This document shows, piece after piece, positions 38,623-47,910 of a DNA stretch of 49,205 bases. Below the pieces are notes generated by a model, which was given only the letters and a program-made list of their open reading frames with translations, ran no database searches and was not told the DNA's origin. Positions within the stretch are counted from its first letter, which is position 1; each line of letters begins with the position of its first letter. This stretch comes from Roseiarcus sp049513815 (lineage in GTDB: Bacteria > Pseudomonadota > Alphaproteobacteria > Rhizobiales > Beijerinckiaceae): assembly GCA_049513815.1 (NCBI GenBank), contig JBEKVR010000016.1, forward strand, positions 1 to 49,205, given 5' to 3'. The position numbers were made by a program, and so were the translations under genes.

Positions 38623-40848
38623 ATGGGTAAATTGGGCGAGTTCGCGGCGAGCGACGGAGACGGCTGGCAAGCGAAGGCGGCCGACATCGAAGCGATCGCG
38701 TCCGCGCGTCACGCCGACCCGTTCGCCATTCTGGGACCGCACCTGACGCGCGCGGGTTGGGCGATCCGCGCGTTCGCGCCCGATGTCGTCAGCGTCAGAG
38801 CGGTGACGCGCGACGGCGCGCCGCTTGCAGAATTCGTGCGCCGTTCGGGCGACTTCTTCGAGGCGCTCGCGCCCAACCAGAGCGAGCGGCCCGCCTACCG
38901 GCTGGAACTTACGCGCGCCGACGGCGTTGAAGTCGTCGACGACCCCTACGCCTTCGGCCCGGTGTTGGGTCCTTTGGACGAGCACCTTCTGGTCGAGGGC
39001 GCTCACCGCCAGCTTTATATGCGTTTGGGCGCGCAGCTGACCCCCCACGAGGGCGTCGATGGCGTCGCTTTCGCCGTCTGGGCCCCCCACGCGTCGCGCG
39101 TCTCCGTCGTTGGCGACTTCAATCGCTGGGACGGACGTCGTACGCAGATGCGCAAACGCGTCGACAGCGGTCTCTGGGAGGTGTTCGTCCCGGGCCTCGG
39201 CGCCGGCGCGGTCTACAAGTACGAGATTCTCGGCCCGGACGGCGTCCTGTTGCCGCTCAAGGCTGACCCGTTCGGCTACGCTGCCGAGATGAGGCCGTCG
39301 ACCGCCTCGGTCGTCGCCGACACCGGACATTTCCAATGGAGCGACGCCGACTATCTCGAGCGCCGCCGGCAGGGCGAACCGCGGCGCAGACCGATGTCGA
39401 TTCTCGAGGTCCATCTCGGCTCGTGGCGACGCGGTCCGGACAACTGCTTCCTCACTTACGACGAGCTCGCCGACCAGCTCGTCCCCTACGCCGTCGACCT
39501 CGGCTTCACCCATCTCGAACTGTTGCCCATCACCGAGCATCCGCTCGACGAGTCGTGGGGCTATCAACCGATCGGCCTGTTCGCGCCGACGCGCCGACAC
39601 GGCGCTCCTGACGGCTTCGCTCGCTTCGTCGATCGCGCCCACGCCGCCGGACTCGGAATTATCCTCGATTGGGTGCCCGCTCATTTCCCGACCGACGCCC
39701 ACGGACTGGCGCGGTTCGACGGCGGCGCGCTCTACGAGCACCCCGACCCGCGCCGCGGCTTCCACCCCGACTGGAATACCGCCATCTACGACTACGGTCG
39801 GCGCGAGGTCGCCAACTTCCTTTACGCCAGCGCGCTCTATTGGATCGACCGCTTCCACATCGACGGCCTGCGCGTCGACGCGGTCGCTTCGATGCTCTAC
39901 CTCGATTATTCGCGCAAACCCGGCGAGTGGTTGCCCAACGCCGAAGGCGGCAACGAGAACCGCGACGCGATCGCCTTCCTGAAACGCGCCAACGAGCTCG
40001 TCTATGGCGCAGCGCCCGGCGCGGTGACGATCGCCGAGGAGTCGACTGCCTTCGCTGGCGTGTCGCGTCCGACCGATTCCGGCGGCCTCGGTTTCGGCTT
40101 CAAATGGAACATGGGCTGGATGCACGACACGCTCGATTACGTATCGCGCGATCCGATCTATCGCCGCTGGAGCCACGACAAGCTGACGTTCGGCTTGCTC
40201 TACGCCTTCGCCGAAAACTTCATCCTGCCGATCTCGCACGACGAAGTCGTCCACGGCAAAGGCTCGCTCGCCGGCAAGATGCCCGGCGACGAATGGCAGC
40301 GCTTCGCCAACGTCCGCGCCTATCTCGGCTTCATGTGGGGCCACCCCGGCAAGAAACTGTTGTTCATGGGGCAGGAATTCGGTCAGACGACCGAATGGAA
40401 CGTCCACGAGGCGCTGCCGTGGTGGCTGCTCGACCACTGGCCGCATCAGGGCGTGCAGGCGCTAATGCGCGACCTCAACCGCCTCTATCGCGAAACGCCG
40501 GCGCTTTACGCGCGCGATTGCGAGTCCGAAGGGTTCCGCTGGGTCGTCGTCAATGACGACGCCCAGTCGGTGCTCGCGTTCCTGCGGATGGGCGAAGCCA
40601 ACGATCCGCCGGTCGCCGTCGTGTGTAATTTCACCCCCGAGGTGCGCAACGCGTACCGGATCGGCTTGCCGCTCGCCGGCGCCTGGCGCGAGGCGCTCAA
40701 CACCGACGCGCAAGGCTACGGCGGCTCTAACGTCGGCAATCTCGGCCGCGTCGTCGCTGAGCCGCGGCCGTTGCATGGCCTGCCGGCCTCGGCGTCGCTG
40801 ACGCTGCCGCCGCTGGCGACGCTGTTCTTGACCTACGAGGACCTATGA
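38623..40848 (+). CDS. glgB: 1,4-alpha-glucan branching enzyme
   Basis: 741 residues. An N-terminal N1 domain (HADPFAILGPH), then CBM48 (VAFAVWAPHASRVSVVGDFNRWDG), then the GH13 barrel with nucleophile Asp419 (RVDAVASMLY), acid Glu472 (IAEESTAF) and stabiliser Asp540 (SHDEVVHGKGSL). It transfers chains to make alpha-1,6 branches. The full N1-N2 architecture marks the long bacterial type, as in E. coli. Placed between glgP and glgC. Confidence 0.97.
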   Translation: MGKLGEFAASDGDGWQAKAADIEAIASARHADPFAILGPHLTRAGWAIRAFAPDVVSVRAVTRDGAPLAEFVRRSGDFFEALAPNQSERPAYRLELTRADGVEVVDDPYAFGPVLGPLDEHLLVEGAHRQLYMRLGAQLTPHEGVDGVAFAVWAPHASRVSVVGDFNRWDGRRTQMRKRVDSGLWEVFVPGLGAGAVYKYEILGPDGVLLPLKADPFGYAAEMRPSTASVVADTGHFQWSDADYLERRRQGEPRRRPMSILEVHLGSWRRGPDNCFLTYDELADQLVPYAVDLGFTHLELLPITEHPLDESWGYQPIGLFAPTRRHGAPDGFARFVDRAHAAGLGIILDWVPAHFPTDAHGLARFDGGALYEHPDPRRGFHPDWNTAIYDYGRREVANFLYASALYWIDRFHIDGLRVDAVASMLYLDYSRKPGEWLPNAEGGNENRDAIAFLKRANELVYGAAPGAVTIAEESTAFAGVSRPTDSGGLGFGFKWNMGWMHDTLDYVSRDPIYRRWSHDKLTFGLLYAFAENFILPISHDEVVHGKGSLAGKMPGDEWQRFANVRAYLGFMWGHPGKKLLFMGQEFGQTTEWNVHEALPWWLLDHWPHQGVQALMRDLNRLYRETPALYARDCESEGFRWVVVNDDAQSVLAFLRMGEANDPPVAVVCNFTPEVRNAYRIGLPLAGAWREALNTDAQGYGGSNVGNLGRVVAEPRPLHGLPASASLTLPPLATLFLTYEDL

Positions 40849-40892
40849 GACCTCGCGACCAACGACAATACGACCACCGGGAGGAGTGAACG

Positions 40893-42176
40893 ATGGCCGC
40901 CAAGGATCTGAAAGCCGACCTGCCGGTCAGCGCGCCCTACGCGCGCCACACCATGGCCTATGTGCTCGCCGGTGGGCGAGGCAGCCGGCTGCTGGAGCTG
41001 ACCGATCGACGTGCGAAACCCGCCGTCTATTTCGGCGGCAAATCGCGGATTATCGACTTCGCGCTGTCGAACGCGCTCAATTCCGGCATTCGCCGCATCG
41101 CGGTGGCGACGCAGTACAAGGCGCATAGCCTGATCCGCCACCTGCAACGCGGCTGGAACTTCCTCAGGCCGGAGCGCAACGAGAGCTTCGACATCCTGCC
41201 GGCGTCGCAGCGCGTCTCGGAGACGCTCTGGTATCTCGGCACCGCCGACGCCGTCTATCAGAACATCGACATCATCGAGAGTTACGCGCCGCTTTACATG
41301 GTCGTGCTCGCCGGCGACCATATCTACAAGATGGACTACGAGAAGATGCTGCAGCAGCACGTCGAGTCGAACGCCGACGTGACGGTGGGATGTCTCGAGG
41401 CGTCGCTGGAAGAGGCGCGGGACTTCGGCGTCATGGCCGTCGACGAACAGGACCGCGTCCTCTCCTTCCTCGAAAAACCGAAGAACCCGCCGCCGATGCC
41501 GGGCAAGCCAAACGCTGCGCTATGCAGCATGGGCATCTACGTGTTCGAGACCAAATTCCTCATCGAACAGTTGCACCGCGACGCGGCCGATCCGAACTCG
41601 GCCCACGACTTCGGCAAAGACATCATTCCCTACCTGGTCGCCAACGGAAAAGCGGTCGCGCATCATTTCACCCGCTCCTGCGTCGTCGCCAACGAGGAGG
41701 CGCATGTCTACTGGCGCGATGTCGGAACGGTCGACGCCTATTGGGCGGCCAACGTCGACTTGACCGACATTGTCCCTGACCTCGACCTCTACGATCGCGC
41801 TTGGCCGATCTGGACCTACGGCGAGATCACGCCGCCGGCGAAGTTCGTCCACGATGTCGACGGCCGGCGCGGCGTCGCCGTCTCGTCGCTCGTTTCCGGT
41901 GGCTGCATCATCTCCGGCGCCGCTGTATCGCGCTCGCTGTTGTTCACCGGCGTCAGAGCGCACTCCTATTCGACCGTCCACGAAGCGGTGGTGCTGCCTT
42001 ACGCGCAGATCGGCCGCGAGGCGCGGATCAAGAAGGCGGTGATCGACTCCGGCGTCATTATTCCCGATGGGCTGGTGGTCGGCGAGGACCCGGTTCTCGA
42101 CGCCAAACGGTTCCGTCGCACGGAAGGCGGCGTGACCCTGATCACCCAGCCGATGCTCGACAAGATGGCGAAATGA
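40893..42176 (+). CDS. glgC: Glucose-1-phosphate adenylyltransferase
   Basis: 427 residues. Makes ADP-glucose from ATP and glucose-1-phosphate, the committed step of glycogen synthesis. YVLAGGRGSRLLELTDRRAKPAVYFGGKSRIIDF is the nucleotidyltransferase core; WYLGTADAVYQN and FLEKPKNPP follow, and the C-terminal left-handed beta helix has the usual imperfect hexapeptides. GGGAGGAG precedes ATG 40893. The stop overlaps the glgA start (ATGA). Confidence 0.97.
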   Translation: MAAKDLKADLPVSAPYARHTMAYVLAGGRGSRLLELTDRRAKPAVYFGGKSRIIDFALSNALNSGIRRIAVATQYKAHSLIRHLQRGWNFLRPERNESFDILPASQRVSETLWYLGTADAVYQNIDIIESYAPLYMVVLAGDHIYKMDYEKMLQQHVESNADVTVGCLEASLEEARDFGVMAVDEQDRVLSFLEKPKNPPPMPGKPNAALCSMGIYVFETKFLIEQLHRDAADPNSAHDFGKDIIPYLVANGKAVAHHFTRSCVVANEEAHVYWRDVGTVDAYWAANVDLTDIVPDLDLYDRAWPIWTYGEITPPAKFVHDVDGRRGVAVSSLVSGGCIISGAAVSRSLLFTGVRAHSYSTVHEAVVLPYAQIGREARIKKAVIDSGVIIPDGLVVGEDPVLDAKRFRRTEGGVTLITQPMLDKMAK

Positions 42177-43624
42177 CTGCACTCGCCGTCCTCTCGATCG
42201 CCTCGGAAATCTATCCGCTGATCAAAACCGGCGGGCTCGCCGACGTCGCCGGCGCGTTGCCGGCGGCGCTGGCGCGCGAGGACGTCGCCATCCGCACCCT
42301 GCTGCCCGGGTATAGGGCGGTCGTCGCCAAACTCGAATCCGCCGAGCCGGCGCACACATACGCCGACCTGATGGGCGGGCCGGCGCGGGTGCTCGCCGGC
42401 CGCGCCGCCGGCCTCGATCTGTTCGTCCTCGACGCGCCGCATCTCTTCGATCGCGTCGGCAACCCCTATCTCGGCCCGGACGGGCGCGACTGGGGCGACA
42501 ACGCCCTGCGCTTCGCCGCGCTGGCGCGAGTCGGCGCCGACCTCGCCAAAGGCGCGGTTCCCGGTTACGCGCCCGACGTCGTCCACGCCCACGATTGGCA
42601 GGCCGCGCTGACGCCGGTCTATCTGCATTACGACGGCGGCCCGCGTCCGAAAACGATCATCACCATCCACAATCTCGCCTTCCAGGGCCATTTTCCCGCT
42701 TCGATCCTCGGCGCGATCGGCCTGCCTGCGACCGCGATGTCGATCAACGGGGTCGAGTACTTCGACGGCGTCGGCTATCTCAAGGGCGGATTGCAGTTCG
42801 CCGATCGCATCACCACCGTCTCGCCGACCTACGCGCGCGAAATCATGACGACTGAATTCGGCATGGCGCTCGACGGCTTGTTGCGGGTGCGCGCGTCCGT
42901 CGTCGAAGGCATCGTCAACGGCATCGACGACTCGGTATGGAATCCCGCCACCGACCCCGAGCTCGCCGTCAATTACAGCGCCCTGCGCATCGACATGCGC
43001 GCGCGCAACAAGACGGCGCTGCAGCAACGCCTCGGTCTCGCCGTCTCCGCGCCGCCGCCGCTGTTCGGCGTCATCTCGCGCCTCACGCTCCAGAAGGGCC
43101 TCGACCTGCTGCTCGCCGAGACAGCGGACATCGTCGGCCGCGGCGGCCAGCTCGCGCTGCTCGGGTCGGGCGAGAAAGGGCTCGAGCAGGGCTTTCGCGA
43201 AGCCGCGCGCGCGCATCCTGGCGCGGTCGCTTGCTTCTTCGGCTACGACGAGGGTCTCTCGCATCTCATGCAGGCGGGGATCGATTTCATCGTCGTTCCG
43301 TCGCGCTTCGAGCCTTGCGGACTCACCCAACTCTGCGGGCTGCGTTACGGCGCGACGCCGATCGTCGCCCGCGTCGGCGGTCTCGCCGACACCGTGATCG
43401 ACGCCAACGACGCGGCGCTTTCGGCCGGGGTCGCCACCGGCGTGCAATTTGCGCCGCCGGCGACGCCCTCGCTCGCCCACGCGCTCAATCGCGCGTTCGC
43501 GCTTTACGGCGACGACGCCGCGATGCGCCGCACCCGACTCAACGGCATGCGCGCCGACGTTTCATGGCGCGGGCCTGCCAAACGTTACGCCGCGCTCTAT
43601 CGCGCCCTAGCTCGGTCTCAATGA
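42173..43624 (+). CDS. glgA: Glycogen synthase (ADP-glucose)
   Basis: 483 residues, GT5 family. KTGGLADVAGALP at residues 18-30 binds ADP-glucose; ISRLTLQKGLDLL and the C-terminal EPCGLTQLCGLRYGATPIVARVGGLADTV carry the retaining GT-B active-site Glu. A longer frame upstream reads into glgC and is not coding. Both junctions (glgC-glgA and glgA-next gene) are ATGA overlaps. Confidence 0.97.
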   Translation: MTALAVLSIASEIYPLIKTGGLADVAGALPAALAREDVAIRTLLPGYRAVVAKLESAEPAHTYADLMGGPARVLAGRAAGLDLFVLDAPHLFDRVGNPYLGPDGRDWGDNALRFAALARVGADLAKGAVPGYAPDVVHAHDWQAALTPVYLHYDGGPRPKTIITIHNLAFQGHFPASILGAIGLPATAMSINGVEYFDGVGYLKGGLQFADRITTVSPTYAREIMTTEFGMALDGLLRVRASVVEGIVNGIDDSVWNPATDPELAVNYSALRIDMRARNKTALQQRLGLAVSAPPPLFGVISRLTLQKGLDLLLAETADIVGRGGQLALLGSGEKGLEQGFREAARAHPGAVACFFGYDEGLSHLMQAGIDFIVVPSRFEPCGLTQLCGLRYGATPIVARVGGLADTVIDANDAALSAGVATGVQFAPPATPSLAHALNRAFALYGDDAAMRRTRLNGMRADVSWRGPAKRYAALYRALARSQ

Positions 43625-46600
43625 TGAACGACACTCCCTCCGTCGAAACGCCGCTCGGCGTCGCCCTCACCGCTGAAGGCGCGCAGATCGCGGTTTATTC
43701 AGCGCACGCCACGGCGATCGATTTCTGCCTTTACGACGCTGCGGGGGAGACGGAGGTCAAGCGTCTGCGCCTGACGCGCGGCGACGACGGAATCCATCGC
43801 GGAGCGCTCGCCGGGGTCGGCGTCGGCGCGCTCTATGGCTTGCGCGCCGAAGGGGCGTTTGAGCCGTTGCGCGGCGACCGCTTCGATCCGTCGAAGTTGC
43901 TCGCCGACCCCTACGCTTTCGCCTTCGATCGGCCGTTCCAACTCCATCATTCGATGTTCGCCTATGGCGAGGACAGCGGCCCCCACGCTCCCAAGGCGAT
44001 TGCGCTCGCGCCGGCGGCGGGCGAGCCGGGGCGTCTGCGCGTGCCGTGGGCGGACACGATCGTTTACGAGGTCAACCTGCGCGGCTTGACCCATCTGCGC
44101 GAAGACTTTCCGCCGGAGGCGCGCGGAACCTTCGCCGGTCTCGCCCATCCGGCGATGATCGAGCATTTCAAGCGCCTCGGCGTCACCACGATCGAGGTCA
44201 TGCCGGTCAACGTCTTTGTCGACGAGCGCCACCTCCCGGCGCTCGGCCTGTCGAACGCCTGGGGCTACAACCCCGTCGTGCTCGGCGCGCCCGACCCGCG
44301 TCTCGCTCCAGGCGGCTGGGCCGAAGTGCGCGCCGCGACCGACGCGCTGCACGCTGCTGGCCTCGAAGTCCTGCTCGACATCGTGCTCAACCACAACGGC
44401 GAGAGCGACGAGTTCGGACCGACCTTGTCGTTCCGCGGCCTCGACAACGCCACCTACTTCCGGCTCCTGCCCGACGATCCCGGCCGCTACGTCAACGACA
44501 CCGGCTGCGGCAATTGCTTGGCGCTCGATCGCTCGCCGGTCGTCGCCATGGCGCTTACGGCGCTCAAGCGCTGGATGACGCTCGGCGGCTTCGACGGATT
44601 CCGCTTCGATCTCGCGGTTGCGATCGGACGACGCGACTGGGGCTTCGACAAGCAGGCGCCGCTGTTCCAGGCGCTCGCCGCCGATCCGATCCTGTCGCAG
44701 GCCAAGCTGATCGCCGAACCGTGGGATCTCGGGCCGGAAGGCTATCGGCTCGGCGATTTTCCCGACGCCTGGGGCGAGTGGAACGACCGCTTCCGCGACG
44801 CTGTGCGCCATTTTTGGCGTGGCGAACTGCGCGCCCGCGGCGAGCTCGCGACCCGCATTGCCGGCTCGCGCGACGTCTTCTCCCATGCGCCTTCGACCGC
44901 CAAGAGCGTCAACTACGTCGTCGCCCACGACGGCTTCGCCCTCGCCGACGTCGTCGCCTACGCCCACAAGCACAACGAGGCCAACGGCGAAAACAATAGC
45001 GACGGGACCGACAACAACGCCTCGTGGAACCACGGGATCGAGGGCCCGACCGACGATCCCGCGATTCTTTCTGCGCGCGCCTGCGACATGCGCAATCTGC
45101 TGGCCCTGCCCTATCTTGCGCGCGGCACGCCGATGCTGACGATGGGCGCCGAACTCGGCCACAGCCAGAACGGCAACAACAACGCCTACGCCCAGAGCAA
45201 CGCGACCACCTGGATCGACTGGGCGAAGGCTGACGCAAGCCTGATCGATTTCGTCGGGCGGCTGGCGAAGATCCGCCGCGCTCATCCGGCGCTCTCGCGC
45301 CCGGTCTGGCTCAATTCTGCGCCGGTCGGAGACGGCGGGCCGCTCGACGTCGAGTGGCGCGACGCCGACGGGCCGATGACCCAAGCCTCGCAATGGGAAT
45401 CGGCCGATGGCGACGTGCTCGTCGTCGGCCTGGCGGCGCGCGCCAGCAACGGCGTCGACCGCGTCCTCGTCGCCCTCAATCGCGGTCCTGACGCCCGTCG
45501 GCTGCGCCTGCCCGACGCGCGCGCCAACAAGGCGTGGCGCGTCATCCTCGACACCAGCGACGATTCCGTCGTCGACGTCGCGCCGCCGCTCGCCGACCGG
45601 GTGCGCATCGCCGGCCGGGCGACGCTTGCGCTCGCGGAAGTCGACGCGCCGACGCCGCGTCTGCGGGCGCCCACGGCGCGCGAGGTCGAATCCCTCGCCG
45701 AAGCGGCGGGCATCGCCGGCGACTGGTGGGACGTCGCGGGTCGACGGACCATCGTCTCGGCCCAGACAAAGCTTGCGCTGCTGGACGCGTTGCGCCTTCC
45801 CGCCGCGACGCAGGCGCAGGTGCGCGAGAGCCTCGCCAAGCTCGTCGCCGAAACGAGCGCGCGACGCCTGCCGATGACCCACGTCAGCCGCCTCGACGCG
45901 CCGCGTCTGGTGCCGCTGCGGGCCGATCCGGCCGAGCCGGGCGGGGCGATCGACGCGACGATCTTGACCGAAGACGGCGGCGCGCTCTCGTTCCGCGCCG
46001 AGCCAGGGGAAGCGGGCCGCATCGCGCTTGCCGACGGGCGCACGATCCTCGAGCGATTGATCGCCCTGCCCGATCTGCCGGTCGGACGCCACCGGCTGAT
46101 CGTCGACGACGTCGAATGCGCGCTCGTCGTCGCGCCATCCGAAGCCCACCTCGCCAAGGCCGCGCTCCGGCGGCGCTTCGGCGTTTCGGCGCAGCTCTAT
46201 GCGCTGAAACGCAGTGGCGACCAGGGGATCGGCGACTTCACCACGCTCGGCCGCGCCGGCGCGTTGGCGGGCGAGGCCGGCGCCGCGTTTTTCGGCGTCA
46301 GCCCGCTGCATCACCTGTTCTCGCACGATCGCGAGCGCGCGAGCCCCTACCATCCCTCGGACCGGCGCTTCCTCGACCCGATCCTCATCGACGCGCTCGA
46401 CCCCTGCGGCCTGCCCGAAGACGACATCAGCGTCGCCGCCCTCGCCGCGCTCGGCGACCAGATCGACGCTGCCTCATCCGCGCCAGGCGTCGAATATTCG
46501 CCGGCCTGGGCGATCAAGCGCGAAGCGCTCGCCGCGCGTTGCGCCGCTTTCGCGCGCGCGCGCGCCGCGCGGCCCGACGATTCCATCTTCGCCAACTACG

Positions 46601-47793
46601 ACCGCTTTATCGCCGCCGGCGGCGAGGCGTTGCGCCGCTTCGCGATCTTCGAAGCGATTGCGGCGCGGCGCGGCGGCGAGGACTGGCGCCGCTGGCCTAC
46701 GCCGCTACGCGACGGCGAACGCGATGCGCTGGCGCGGGCGGCGACCGAGGAATCGGACGCGGTCGCCTTCGCCTTGTTCAGCCAGTGGCTCGCCGACCGC
46801 CAGCTTGCCGCCGCGGCCGAGCGGGCGAAAGCCGGCGGGCTCGAGATGGGTTTCTATCGCGATCTTGCGGTCGGCGCCGCGCCCGACGGCGCCGAGAACT
46901 GGGCGCGCGCCGGCGAGTTGGCGCGCAACGTCACCGTCGGCGCGCCGCCGGACCCGTTCTCGATCCAGGGCCAGACCTGGAACCTGCCGCCGCCCGACCC
47001 CATCGCTTCGGCGCGCGACGGCTGGCGCGGCTTCTCCGCGCTGATCGCCGCGAACATGCGTTCCGCCGGCATGTTGCGCATTGACCACGCGATGGGTCTG
47101 ACGCGCCTCTTCGTCATTCCGTCGGGCGCCAAACCCGCCGAGGGCGCCTATCTCGCCTATCCAGTCGACGATCTGCTTGGCCTCGTCGCGCTCGAGAGCC
47201 AGCGCGCGCAATGCGCGGTCGTCGGCGAAGACCTTGGCACCGTGCCGCAGGGCTTCAGCGAAAAGCTGAGACGCTCCGACATTCTCGGCATGCGCGTATT
47301 GTGGTTCGAGCAGCGCGGCGCGCAGTTTACTCCGCCCAAGGACTATCCCTCCCTGTCGGTCGCGTGCGTGACGACGCATGATTTGCCGACGCTCGCCGGT
47401 TGGTGGTCTGGCGCCGACGTCGCCGAGCGTTTGGGGCTTGCAATGATCGACCTCGAGGAGGCCGATCGCCGCATCGTCGAGCGCCTCACCGAGAAGCGCG
47501 CGCTCGCCGACGCGCTCGCCGAACACGGTCTGATCGCCGAGCCGCCGGACTTCGCCGCGCCGCCGACCGACGCGTTCGCCGCCGCGGTCCATGCGTTCCT
47601 CGCCAGCTCCAGTTCGCTGTTCGCCAGCGCCCAGGCCGACGACCTCGCCGGCGAGCGGACGGCGACGAACCTGCCGGGAACGGACCGAGAGCGTCCGAAC
47701 TGGCGCCACAAGCTGGCGTTTGACGTCGATGCGCTGTTCGCTTCGCCGCGCGCCAGGGACATCCTCGCTGCGATGGCGGAGAAGCGACGGTAG
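43621..47793 (+). CDS. Fused glycogen debranching enzyme GlgX and 4-alpha-glucanotransferase MalQ
   Basis: 1390 residues in one uninterrupted frame. Residues about 1-675 are GlgX-like: a CBM48-type N-terminus, nucleophile Asp330 (GFRFDLAVAIGR), acid Glu366 (IAEPWDLG), Asp437 (VAHDGF) and NGENNSDGTDNNASWNHG. Residues about 685-1390 are MalQ (GH77): KRSGDQGIGDFTTLG near 863, Asp1155 (LRIDHAMGL), acid Glu1203 (VVGEDLGTVP) and Asp1254 (THDLPTLAGWW). The fusion would remove alpha-1,6 stubs left by GlgP and rebuild the released maltooligosaccharides into longer chains. Both active sites look intact. ATG 43621 overlaps the glgA stop; ATG 43624 is adjacent. Confidence 0.94.
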   Translation: MMNDTPSVETPLGVALTAEGAQIAVYSAHATAIDFCLYDAAGETEVKRLRLTRGDDGIHRGALAGVGVGALYGLRAEGAFEPLRGDRFDPSKLLADPYAFAFDRPFQLHHSMFAYGEDSGPHAPKAIALAPAAGEPGRLRVPWADTIVYEVNLRGLTHLREDFPPEARGTFAGLAHPAMIEHFKRLGVTTIEVMPVNVFVDERHLPALGLSNAWGYNPVVLGAPDPRLAPGGWAEVRAATDALHAAGLEVLLDIVLNHNGESDEFGPTLSFRGLDNATYFRLLPDDPGRYVNDTGCGNCLALDRSPVVAMALTALKRWMTLGGFDGFRFDLAVAIGRRDWGFDKQAPLFQALAADPILSQAKLIAEPWDLGPEGYRLGDFPDAWGEWNDRFRDAVRHFWRGELRARGELATRIAGSRDVFSHAPSTAKSVNYVVAHDGFALADVVAYAHKHNEANGENNSDGTDNNASWNHGIEGPTDDPAILSARACDMRNLLALPYLARGTPMLTMGAELGHSQNGNNNAYAQSNATTWIDWAKADASLIDFVGRLAKIRRAHPALSRPVWLNSAPVGDGGPLDVEWRDADGPMTQASQWESADGDVLVVGLAARASNGVDRVLVALNRGPDARRLRLPDARANKAWRVILDTSDDSVVDVAPPLADRVRIAGRATLALAEVDAPTPRLRAPTAREVESLAEAAGIAGDWWDVAGRRTIVSAQTKLALLDALRLPAATQAQVRESLAKLVAETSARRLPMTHVSRLDAPRLVPLRADPAEPGGAIDATILTEDGGALSFRAEPGEAGRIALADGRTILERLIALPDLPVGRHRLIVDDVECALVVAPSEAHLAKAALRRRFGVSAQLYALKRSGDQGIGDFTTLGRAGALAGEAGAAFFGVSPLHHLFSHDRERASPYHPSDRRFLDPILIDALDPCGLPEDDISVAALAALGDQIDAASSAPGVEYSPAWAIKREALAARCAAFARARAARPDDSIFANYDRFIAAGGEALRRFAIFEAIAARRGGEDWRRWPTPLRDGERDALARAATEESDAVAFALFSQWLADRQLAAAAERAKAGGLEMGFYRDLAVGAAPDGAENWARAGELARNVTVGAPPDPFSIQGQTWNLPPPDPIASARDGWRGFSALIAANMRSAGMLRIDHAMGLTRLFVIPSGAKPAEGAYLAYPVDDLLGLVALESQRAQCAVVGEDLGTVPQGFSEKLRRSDILGMRVLWFEQRGAQFTPPKDYPSLSVACVTTHDLPTLAGWWSGADVAERLGLAMIDLEEADRRIVERLTEKRALADALAEHGLIAEPPDFAAPPTDAFAAAVHAFLASSSSLFASAQADDLAGERTATNLPGTDRERPNWRHKLAFDVDALFASPRARDILAAMAEKRR

Positions 47794-47910
47794 CCGAATC
47801 CGCGCGCCAGCGCGCCGCCTCGTGTTGCCGCCGGCGACGTGGCCCGCTATCGTCGGCGAGCGGCCGCGGTGGTCCAGCTGGCCGCGAGAGAGAATTCGCC
47901 GGCTGCGCGT

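Noticed and set aside
37789..40446. 885-codon minus-strand open frame
   Set aside because: It is antisense to glgP and glgB, which are unmistakable. No recognisable motif and biased composition.
42937..43620. 228-codon N-terminal extension of the GlgX-MalQ frame
   Set aside because: It lies inside glgA in another frame and is Arg-rich; the real start overlaps the glgA stop (ATGA).
43699..46353. 884-codon minus-strand open frame
   Set aside because: It lies opposite the GlgX-MalQ gene, whose catalytic motifs are all in the plus frame. The translation is Arg/Ala/Gly-rich without any domain, as expected of antisense frames in GC-rich DNA.
43621..47793. GlgX-MalQ joined by a sequencing error
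   Set aside because: The frame runs through the junction without a stop, codon use stays normal on both sides and both domains are complete, so an artefact is unlikely though only resequencing would exclude it.
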